Source: Xiphydria camelus
Taxonomy: Eukaryota > Arthropoda > Insecta > Hymenoptera > Xiphydriidae
Direction of reading: 5' to 3'
NCBI GenBank assembly: GCA_963678675.1
Contig: OY783193.1
Span: 6,813,394 to 6,877,393 of the forward strand
DNA length: 64,000 bases
Shown: positions 34,301 to 46,300 of the stretch, piece after piece
Layout: every line of letters starts with the position of its first letter
Numbering within the stretch: position 1 is the stretch's first letter
Program-made: the position numbers and the translations under genes
Notes under the pieces: generated by a model
What the model was told of the DNA's origin: nothing
Databases searched by the model: none
What the model saw: only the letters and a program-made list of their open reading frames with translations

Positions 34301-37300
34301 GGAAAATCGGTTATGGCAAAATACGTGCATATATATCCAGACTCTCGTCGGTGCAAATGTGACAAGGCGACGATAACGACGACGACAATCTCTAAACTGG
34401 GTCTAATTACGAGATTCTTGGGAAGGCGAAGGGAGATGTCATTCCCCGCATTCGGTGAACTCGACGCCATCGTTGTTCGCCCACGTCATTTGACGTCTAC
34501 GTGGTAAAGACAAGAATTCAGTAGCAATTAGGTACCTATTATAAGTTGAGGTACATTCTCGCGACGGATAATGAACCTTATTCGAAACTCGTTACCAACG
34601 GAACATCGGATTTCATTTAGCAATGTTCGTTAGGAATAAAATACAAATTTAACTTTGTTTAGAAATTCGAGGCAATCTATTTGATCGAACAAAATTGTTT
34701 AGTTCGATGCAGATACATTTTATCGTATGTTATTAAGCTTTAGATGCATGCGTGAAAAATTTCTCTCCTATGCATAAGTTGGGTCTCCTACATCCGAATC
34801 CACATTATAATACAAAATTATATTTTGGTCATAAATTGTAATGTTTTTTTAGCGAAGGAAATAATGTTCGATATTATACATGCTTTCTTATATCGCACTA
34901 AATATATTTATCATCGGAAATTTAAAATAAACGTTAATCAACCGACCATCGATTACGAGTTACAGTATTGTTGTTTACTGCCGGGTCCCGCAGACCCGAC
35001 CTAGGCATCTAAGGGTTAATTATTACAGTATTCAAGTAGGGGAAAGAGGGAAGAAATCGGATACTTTGGATGGTCCCTGTTTTCCATTACAAATCGTGGC
35101 GACAAGAGATGGTCTAAAATTCCTCAGCTTCCCTTCATTGAGAAAAAAAAAGATTAAGAATTATTCTGTTAGAAGGATAATCTGAGTACGAAAGGTAAAG
35201 TGGATCGAAAATTATTCTAAGGAAGGTTAAATTTTATACCCTGGAAGGATAATTTTTGATCTCTTTTACCTTTCGTACTCAGATTATCCTTCTAACAGAA
35301 TAAATTTTAATCTTTTTTTTTTCAGTGTTCAGTCACTTTTACGAGTGTGCCACTTTCCTCATTTTCAAGCAAATCTAGCCACGCTGCCCCTGCAGTGCAG
35401 CGACTAATTGTAAGCTCGGCTTGAAGCAAAAAATTTCACTCCTCTCGTTGCTCGACTGTCTAGCTCGTATCCAACCCGACCTAGCCCAACCTAGCGTAAC
35501 CCAGTCGAGCGCGAGAAAAGTACATGCTCCATATTTCGCAAGTGTGAAGAGCCCTTCCCGCAGGTCGTGCATATGTAGAAAGCGCGCAAAGTGGCGGCCG
35601 CTCCTTTTGAAAGCTTCAAACGCGCCGGAATAAGGTCGACGTTTGGACGCGACGAGTGTGAGGCGCGGCGGGGATGCGCGAGAAACTATAGCGAATTCCA
35701 CCGCGCGTCACACTTCGACGTGTTAATTCGACTCTCCCTCCAGGCGGTACCAATCCAAGTGACGCTGAGGATTCTCGAAGTCCTCGCGATTATCTTTTCT
35801 CCCGAGTCGGAACTCCTCATCTCGACGCGAAATCTCAGTTCGTGATTTCTCCTTCGAATAGAATGGAGGGGGGAAGGGACATTAGAAGGGGCAGAGGAAG
35901 CTTCCACCGTATGCACGTTCCCGGGTGTCGCTTATCGATAAAGTTCTCGACGAAGGAGGTCATGCGCTTCGGTGCAACTCTCGTCACTGATACACCCCTA
36001 TACATATTCGCGATTGGAAGGGTGGGTGGCGCGGACGCGCGCGGGGCCTTGTTCAATTTTATCTTCGTCCGTAATAATTAAGTTCGACGCGCGGCGTGGT
36101 GCGGCATGCGGTAGGTGCAGAGGGCGAGGTGGAAGAATGTGGGCTAGTGCTCATCACCGTGAGGTCGAGTGCACGCTAGAAAGTAGCGCACCACCTCCAC
36201 CGTCACCTCGCAATTTGATTCGCTGCGCTATTCTCGCTCCTAGCCTCCTTGTCCCGCTGGATGGCCACTCGCTTCCTTTTTTCTCCCCTCTCTTCGCAAC
36301 ACCCACTTCGTATTCCGCGCGCGCGTTCGTTAATTAATACCGCTACGGGCTATAATCGACCGCCGCGCGCGATGCAGATTCGGTCGTTAGGTCTTGCAGG
36401 GCGCCTGGATACGTAAGAGAGAGAGGCACAATTTTATGATCACGCTACGTGTGTATTCGAAACAGGGGAGGTTTGAGATTTAGATCGAAGTTTCTCTGTA
36501 CTATATTTGGTGTGGAAATCGTAGACTGCACTGAGAGAAATTGTATAAGTTTATTAATGTAAGAATACATTCTAGTTAGCTCAGCAATACGTTTCAACTA
36601 TACATATAGTTATTTCAGTAATATGTATTGCTCTTGTTACTATTTGGTATTGCTATATTATCTGTACTGTCTAGTTAACCTAATTTAGCCCTAAAGCATA
36701 GCTATCGTAGCAATACTTATTGCTGTGCGACCTATACATTCCTCTCAGTGTACACTGAGACAAATAATTAGGTTAAAACGACAAATATTGGTCAGTTGAA
36801 TCAAAAATTTAGTTGTTCTAACCAAATATTTAGTCATTCCAACCAAGCATTTAATTATGTTAACCAAAAAGTTGTCAATTTAATTAAACAGATGGAGGAT
36901 CTATAATTCATCAAACGATTTGGCCATCGTCTCTAGGATTTCGATTAAAATGATCAAGATAATATATTTTTCTCAGTGTACGACACTTTCTTTCAAAATA
37001 ATTCGCTCAGGAATGTTCCATAACATTTGCAAATATTTTTAGGTCAAATTCAATAAAGAACCTTTTTCTCAAGGTTCAAAGTTCGTATAGCGCAAAACTG
37101 GAGTGCAAAATATCATTCGACATGCGTCTTATTGACAATCCCAAAATTTACGTCAAACTATTGTGTGGTGAGAAACGAAATCTTCCGTAATACGCCAACG
37201 TCGAACTCTACTACGCGGCAGAGTAAGAGCTGTAGTTCCAGAGAGACCTCTTACCCGACGACTACGACTAACGAGGAAACGGCAGCCTCTGGTATATATA

Positions 37301-40300
37301 TTTCCTCGGCGACATCATCACCACCTCTAACTGAGACAGAAAGAGAAGCAGGGGGGGGGGGATTGAGGAGACGAGCGCTTAATCAACGCCGGTAGCCGAA
37401 AGTCTAAGCCGCGAGACCTGAATAGAGAGGCGGAGAGGCGCCGCTGATCTCGGGGCAGGCAGGCATAAAGAGAACTCCATGAAGTGGGACATGGGGGACG
37501 GAGGAGTAGTGATTACACGTGGACGCGGTGGCGCATAATCAGCGCACGTTTCTTGCCGTCGACGCGAGCAAATAAGAAACGGACGAGTGAAATATCGGGA
37601 GAGCGCGATGAGAGGATCCCTCGCTAATTCGCGAGGAATCTAATGGCGTATAGATGTGGCGAGGCTCGCAGGAAGGGACTTCCGCGTGACGAGAGGATAG
37701 GATTTTCCTCTCTGCATTCTTTAGAGTCCATCCGAACTTAGTTTATATACACGAAATGCCAAGATTACGCCGAATGTTTTCCGGGAACTCTGCGTGGAGA
37801 AAGTTTTCTCGTTACCTTCGCAAAGTTGCTTTCCGCATTTGTGTGTACTTTTCGTCTCGCGCTTGGTCCTGGTTTGCGGTGTCGTCGGAAATGAATAAAC
37901 CACCGTAATCAGCGTCGAATCATTTGTATATGTATTCACAGCTTCATTGGGTAGGCCGTGAGTCTCTTAAACTGGACATTTTATTTTGGTAACTTTCTAT
38001 GCTTATACGGTGAAAGATACATAATAAACGCACTTGCATACTTGTATTTATACGGTCAGATTTGATTTATTCAACTAGCCCGTACAGAAATTGTCTTAGG
38101 GTTTTAATAAAGGCCTGATTATTTTTGGTCCTATTTATAATCGGTCCCTGATGAGGAAGTGTAACGTTTCGTGCGCGAGCCTCTTCTAAGGGCAATTAAT
38201 CGGGTCCCGATTGATATGTAGCTTTGAGTTTAATAATAAGGAAGCCTTGAATTATCCCGACAGAGCCCTGCTAAGTTTTCATTAACAAAGCCTGCTCATT
38301 TCTAAACAAGGCATCCTTGTCAAACCCCGAAGGGGCCCTTACAAGTTGGCTTTACTCGAACTTTACAGTTTAAAAATAAGGAAGTCTTAGAAAGCCTCGC
38401 CAGGGCCCTGAGAGAAATAATGGGGGATACAGTATACGACTATTACTCCAACTCACCCGTTAATGACATTCAACCGGAATTGACCAAATCCTTCGATCCA
38501 ATCGTAAGTCTCTCAAACCGATCATCCCCTCTATCTCTCCTACGGCCATTCTTCACCCCTATACGCCACTATTCCTTCAACTCCGCGGCAACACCATTTA
38601 CACCAGGGCCGAGCTAACAACAAGTCCTTCCAACATCGGAGGGTCCTGCTATACCGCGCGTTCCACGCGGCACACACGCTTCGCGCGGAAGTGGATTCCC
38701 GCGAAACTATATACATGTATACATACACATCGTTGGCCACTGCCACCACCACCTGCCCGTTTTCACCGTTACTGCAACCACCACCGCCGCAGTCATCACC
38801 CGCACGGAAGTTCAGGAATGCATCCGAGCGAGAGCGAGTTATATACATGTATAGGGTGGGCGGGAAAGAGGGAGATCCCGAGTTTCCGCGAATCGCAGAA
38901 ACTGGATTCCCAAGTAAGTTTCGAGCGAGCACGTAGATATTTCTGTTTAATAGTCGGGACTCCTTGGGCGGCGCGGGGCTGTGTCGGTAATGGAAAGCGA
39001 AGCATTTGCATGCCGAGCAACACCGGGGCCGTAAAGTTAATGGCACCGCGGTAGCTCGATAAAACGATGATACACCACGCTTATACAGCGGCGATATTAT
39101 TACGTATTCCCGCTCTCTACGGTTCGGCCGAACTGCCGCCCGTCAGCCACTTTGAAATCGGCACGGGGAGCGGGTGGCACTCGCGCGAGTCCCGGAGCGC
39201 GTATCCGCGCGCCCTTCTTACCTGTAACCGGAAATGGCGAGAGGGGGGTATCGCGGCAATGCCTCTCCCTCCGTCGTTTCAGATTACCTGGTCGTTACAA
39301 CGATTGTTATCGCGGCGTTACGGTTCCCGGTAAATCGCGGTGTATGCGTAGAGTGTCGATCGTAAATTCGGAATCGCGCCCCCGGAAAACTCGCGATGCA
39401 CGATTCACGAAAAATGAACGGCGTGCCTGAGGTGAACCCCATGGTATCGTCACTGTAGTATTTTACGACAGCGTGACAAAATTCGTGCGTATAGCTCGAT
39501 TATAAAGAAAAATTATTTACTCGACCGTCGAAGTTACGATGAAATGAATTTGTCGCGTGTCAAAGTGAATTGAATATGTAGGAATAGTTCCTATTCACTT
39601 TTTTTCTGTATAACATTTTGATTCGATCCATTATTCGTAAGCTATTCGGTAGTCTCGCAAATTTTTTTATCGCAGATTCGAAAGTTTGACAAAATTATTT
39701 ACCTTGTTATTTTTATTTTTTCATTTGAGCTGGACAACGACATTCTGAAATGCAGCTACGTCATCGTATTGTAAGTCTATCTCTCTTGCACTTGTTGTTT
39801 GGTGCACAAGTGCATTTCTTGTATTTCAATGATGTCACAACGTTTTAGAGAGAAATGCGCTTATAACTCAGCGAGTAATTATTTTTTCGGATATTTTTTT
39901 CTCGTGTGACATTATGTATGTATACAGACTACAAATTGAATTTCAAAATATGAATATTTTTTTTATATGAAACGACCGAATTAATTGAGATTTCTTGAAT
40001 AACACTCTATGCATGTCGTCCACAGCTGTGATTCTTTTTGATACGATAATGAATAGAAATAATGATGTGAAGGTGAATTCAGTTATCTCTTCGTAATCTA
40101 CATGTACATATATATATATACGAGTCTAGATATATGTACATATATCCGCCCATTAATATAATGTAGAATTAGAGCGAGAATCTCGCCGACAATTTCTGCT
40201 ACTGTTGCCACCCACTAACTCCGTTCAATACGACGCTGTATGAACATGATTAACTATTCACGAAATTTCGCTCTCACTCTTTCTCCTTCTCTCTCTCTCT

Positions 40301-43300
40301 CTTCTATACAATCAGTTATAATCTGTTTTACGCAGTTGGGGATGTACGCGACTCTATGGGTATAGTCTAGGTATTGTTTCAAACTTCTCCCTTTTCAAAT
40401 ATTCCTGTATCCCCCTCCCCACTTCCCCACGATTTCAAATAAATCAAAAACAATATTCTACGGAAAATAGCGACGATCCAATCGACATTTTCATTTCTTC
40501 ATAAGAAATATTTCAATCATTGCATATTCCTTACGTAAGACAAAAATCGACGGTTAAAAATCACCCCGTAATGTATCCAGAAAGACAAACTGGTATACAT
40601 AAATTGTACATCAACTTTCGGTACTTTTGGCTCATGAAATGCATCAAAGTTGTGCGTTTTTTGAATCGTCATTAAACAAGCATACTTGTGACATCGAATG
40701 ATTTAAAAATATTACAATATAAAATGCTAAATGTGTACTCAATATAAGCTTAATTTTTTGTAAATATGTTGTTGCAATAATTACAGCGATTAATTTGAAT
40801 CACACTTTAGCGTTTTAACAATTTATTTAGGAATAGTTATTTTTTAAATTAATGCGGCAAAAGAAACGTAAACTTTAGAACGATCAATTATTGCAATTTA
40901 TACGAACTTCGTGACAACCATACAAATAAATACATCTGGGTATCCACCTTCCTTCCTTCCTTCTTTCCTTTCTTCCCTTTTTAAATTTCCTCGTCCAACT
41001 GCATCGGTACGCCGCGCACACCGGACCACAACTCCTATTCACCCTACGAAAACTGCACAAATATCGCCGAGCACGTTTAGATAAAAGAAAGAACGCGCGT
41101 CGGCAGAAGAGGAGTCTCCTCAAACGAGGGGTTCGCGTGATGTGTCGATTTCGGTCGACCCGCTTGGGTCGCTCATTCTCGTTCGTCCTCTTTCTCGATA
41201 CCGTCTCCCCGCTCCCCTCGCCGTATATATAGTATAGCAACAACCTTCCATCTGCCGCGGAAACCGCCTCTCGAAAATGAATCCAGCATCGCGGTCCCGT
41301 CGTCCCTCGCACCCATCCGCCACCGTACGAGGGATGCATCCCCACCGCGGTAATTGTAAAAACGCGTCGCATGGCTCGCGCGCGCGCGCACCGTTCGAGA
41401 TCATACAATTTACCCCGATTAAATATTAACGGAGGAAAACTGCGTGGGCCCGCTCCCCCGGGGGAGCCGACACCCCCTACAGCCCCTCGAAACTCCGAGT
41501 CTCTCGCGTATCGTGGCCCGTTAAAAATTCAGAAGCCCGAGCCACCGCGGCCCTTTTTATCCCATCAAATAGTAACACCGGGACGCATCGGATGTTGGGC
41601 CAAAATCGCCGTGCGCGACTTCCCCTCGCGCGGCGTCGCGACGCGTAGCGTCTACGCACGCGGATCCAGGGCGCGAAGGGCGGCGCACGCGTCTGACGCG
41701 TAGTACTCGCGGTGAATTTTGAAAACGACAAACCCGGAGAGGGAATGAGTGCCTTTCGCTGTCTGCGGCCGTAAGTCATCTTTCCTAATGGAACCTGTCA
41801 CTCCGACGCTCGTCCTCCATCGGCCGGGATTCAATCTGCGATTCGATATTGATTTCGATTCGATATACCTGCAGAGAGAGGGCTTCAATTTTTGTGATTT
41901 ACTCCTTGCGCGTTCGGGCGCTTGTGCTACGCGGCTCTGGATATAGTCGGGGTGGATTTAACCGATTTTTTTTTACGGTACCGTCACGGTCGTTCGCATT
42001 GTCGTGGTAACGCGAGTCGATTCGTAGGGATTTTTTTCTTTCGTTTATAGCGCGACGGGGATAGCCAAGTTTTTTGGGAAATTTATCGGGCCTCATTTCC
42101 GTGTATATGACGCTTTCATTTTTGATAGATGTCTGTCAGTTTGGACGGTGTAGGTAACTTATTACAAGTACAGTAATCCCTCGTTATTCGCGGATTCTTT
42201 TTCCGCGATTTCGGTTATCCGCGATTTGAAATTCCCGCGTTTTATCGTATGATTTCCACCTCCCCACAGAAAAGAGCAAGCGAAAAGTTACTCATTTAAT
42301 TTTCGTTATAATTGTTGTGCTTAGAATGAGCGAGATTGGCGAATTTTCACTAATTCATTAAGTATTTTATAAATGGGCTAGTTTCGTTATCCGCGGAATA
42401 TTGTAAGAACATAACCCTCGCGGATAACGAGGGATTATTGTATACAAAATACTGCGAAGTGACAGACGTCTACAAGATGATATACACTATAAAATATATT
42501 ATCTGTATTTTTAATATACTTTTATACAAAGCTTTTTTCCAATACGTTATTATAAAAATTAATATACTCCGTAATTATCAAAATTAATATATATCCTTAT
42601 GAAATTGCCCTTATAAATTTCATAACGAAGTATACGTGTATTTATTTTCATAATCGTGTATTGGATAAAAGCTTTATATATAATTATATTAAATTTAATA
42701 TAAATTTTTTACACTATATTGTGCAAAATATGGATGTACTGCATTTGATGAATCATGGTTTCTAGTTCAGTGTGTCCTAGATTACGAACTTCTTTCCACT
42801 TTTTAAAATAATTTAGCCGTTATGCAGAGATGAAGAATTAGTCATTTTTACAGTGAATCCCAGTAACAGGGCTCATTGAGGTGAAACACAGAATTTTTTA
42901 ATAGACACAGCGTACTTTTTATAGTTCCTAACAGTATAAACCCGTAAACACCCGACACATATTAACAGAAAAATTGGTAAATTTTACCGCATAAACTGAT
43001 GTTTACACTATTACGAACTGTAAAATGTACGCTGTGATCTATTAAAAACTTCAATGTTTCACCACGAAGTGCCCTGTTACTGGGATAATTGTAAAACTTC
43101 GTGGGTTTTCCCATGATTTCTTACTAATCCTTTTTCCCCGTGTGCTCTTGAGATTTCCGTTCGAGTAGGCATCTCCGTCGATTCCTACAAATAAAAATCC
43201 CCAACGCAGCGAACAAACACCGCGCGAAATTCAAATTCAGGAAAACAAAAAGAGTCCCGTAGTACCTCTTGCTCCATTCGGCGCGAGATATTCGGGGGTA

Positions 43301-46300
43301 CCGCGGGTTTCTTTTACGACTCGCGCGAGAACCCTCTTTGTCCGTCGAACGAGGTAGAGTATATAAGGGGAAGAATGACCCTTCTCTCTTCCCTTTTTTT
43401 TCCCTCGGTTCATTACCGGTCGCTGAGAGGACCGAGAGCAAGAGCATTTAGTACTTGGAAGGAGCAAAGGAGAGGTGTACAGCTATTTAAACACTTTCCC
43501 CCCATAAATTTGTGCGAGAGGAGAGAAAGAGAGAGGGTCCTCGAGCTTGTTCACGCCGAGCACGCCCGGGCCTTACGCAGTGTTCGAGTCTCGTTAGCGA
43601 GGCAAAGCGCGGGCTCTCTCCGCGCGGGTTCCGCGGGAAATGAGGCTGAGAAGGGGGCGCGGGCGAAGGTGGCGGGAGGGAGAACGGGGGAAAATAACGC
43701 GACGATAAACACGAGTCGCGGAGGTAATTAAAAAGTTAAGCCGTAAAGTAGCGAAAGAGAGGAGGTGCAAAGACGGGCGGAGAGGACCGCCGCGGGATAA
43801 GTCTCGCGAAACGCGACACTGCGCGCATCGGATCGGGGTGAAAGGGGTGAGAAAAGTACGAACGCGCGCTTTCTCGGCGACTGCTGCACTCTGCTCGCGT
43901 CCCTCTGATAATAATAGGGCAGTTTCGCGTAATCTCTAATTACAACGTCGTCGAGCACCTCTCGCGCGCTCGGATCTCTTCAATTTACAATTTCGGTGTT
44001 TGCTGCGACAATTTAGCTTCGCTCCTCCGAGCGCGCCGGAATGCTCGACGCGCGAAGCAGCTGCAGTACTCGCGAAACTACCTCGCCGCGTAAGCGCCGC
44101 TTCTTACGCCTCCTCATCCTTGTGATCTCGATTTATTCTATTTACGCGGGAAGAAGGGTATGCGTCCTTGTTAGTTTATAGTTAAACGCGGCTTTGCGAT
44201 GTCTGAACGAGCTTTTCTATAGCTCGAGCTTGCATAAAAGTTAGGAGAAAGTTGAGAGGGATGAAAACTGTTGATCGTTGGAAGGGACGTGGAAGGAGCA
44301 CGTCCGGATATTTCTTTTTTTAGAAGTCTTTGAGTTTTGCACTTTGAAGAACGACGTCTGCATCCGATAAAGCGAACGTGAGACGGATAGATAACGAAGT
44401 GGTTTTAGCAATAATCTGTATAAAGATTCAGTCTGATTGTGAGTTGGATTCGCGAGAGAAGTCGCCATGTTTTTTTCCAAGATTTTTGATCCATTCTCGT
44501 TTCCAGATAAAGAATATTTCGCTGATGAACCATGGTTTTTCCGATAAAGGAGACCTTCAAATTGTTACACGCGTGGTCTTAGTTTTGTCGATAAATGTTC
44601 CTTTGAAATATATAATAGCTTCACAAAAAGTCTTTAATACACCTTGGAATGGACAAATCATTAATTACTGGACTACAATGAGTTACCGTGAAAAACGAAG
44701 ACCACGCGTGTAACAATTTTATAACCTCTTTTATCGGAAAAAACCACGTTCATCAGTGAAACCATTTTTATTCGAAAATGAGAATGGATCTAAATTCTCA
44801 CTGACACCGCCTAATGTTCATTATCCAGCTAGACTCTACATGTGAGAGTGAACGTAAAACTTGACGGCTTCAAAAACCAGAACGGGATCCATAATTACTC
44901 ATAAAAAATCATTTCTTCGAATACACACTGCCGTCTAATTCGAAACAACGACATCCCCCATCCCCGCCCGGCTGCACACGACGCGGAAGAACCCTTCACA
45001 CCCCCCAACGTTCCCTTCACCGGAAGCTTCTCCCTCGAACTCCAGCTAAGTTTCGTAACTCGAAGAAAGACATATCCACGAGGCACAAAGCTAGAGAGAG
45101 ACGAACGCTTAAAGGGGTGGTTTCCACGAGAACCTGTATATTCATACGTTAACCCCGCGAGCACATGCCCTCCCATATGCGCGCACCGGGAACTTCCTTT
45201 CTTTCCCCCTCCTATCGTCCCTCTCGCGAGCTCATCAAACTGAAATTTCGCGCGAAGCTTATCCCAAATTCATCGTCGCGGTAAACTCCCGCGCATTACA
45301 ACGATGTACACCACAGCCCAGCGAGTCCTTATCCCCAGTGGTGGTGGTAGCAGCAGCAGCGGCGGCGGCGGTGGTAGTGGTGATGCAGGAAGAGTCGACG
45401 CAGAAGGAAGTAACGGGAGGAGCAGGACGAAGCAGAGTGGGGAGGGGTGCAGGTGGTGGAGAGGTATAGAGAGACGGTCCGGAGGGAGGATATGAGAGGC
45501 TCAAATATACGGGGTGGGTCGGCCCGAGAGCGAGATGTATATTTAATACCATCATTTTAGAAAGCAACAGGGCCCTGCGCCGGTGCCGTTTATATTTCAG
45601 GGGCTGGCAGGATTGTTTACTGCTCGCTCCCACCTCGGGGGGAGGGTGTACGTATCTTATACCTGCACACGCGCGAGTCCTTGCTCATACACTCCGCCGT
45701 GGCCGGCGAGTCCTGCCGTCACGGTGCGTGTACAGGCCGTTAGACACGCGCGCCTCTCCTCCCCGGCCACTCGCTTCCTTCCTCCTTCCATCGACCTATC
45801 TCGTCCCCGGTTTTACAGCCGTGTAAATCCTACGAGGTTCTTTAATACTTAAAAAAAACCGGCGGGTAAAACGTAAAACCGCCTACGGTCGCGCGAGACC
45901 CGTTCGTCTCCTAGTCGCGGGGCCGATACACTCGTCTGGGAGGCGCGGGAGGATGGCAGAGGAGTGCAGAGGAGATGGACGTTTCGCCGCGGTCGAATTC
46001 GACAGCGACTGTCGATCTCCTCTCCTTTCCCACCGTCGGGATTACCCCGGCTTTTATTAGCTCGAGCCTAGTTTATCGATTCCGTTTTTCTCCTGTACGT
46101 GGTTTCTCTCTCGCTGCCCCTCTCCCTCTCTCTCCATCTAGGTTCCTCCCCTGTTCGCTATGCTCCGCTTTCGCGTTACCTTATTTACGACCTCGCCCCT
46201 GCTCGTTTTTGGCCGACTTCGCGCTTCCTCCGCGCGTGAGAGGGAAATTAGGGTTTGTGGTCGGGATCTTTTGTCGAATTTCGGATTTTCGCGTTACGCG

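Noticed and set aside
40884..41408. 174-codon minus-strand frame
   Set aside because: Arg-rich, ends in low-complexity Lys/Arg from a CTTCC-type tract, and overlaps two other open frames on the same strand. Treated as chance.
45259..45633. Poly-Ala/Thr and poly-Gly/Ser frames
   Set aside because: These are translations of the trinucleotide tract at 45341-45383, not evidence of a gene.
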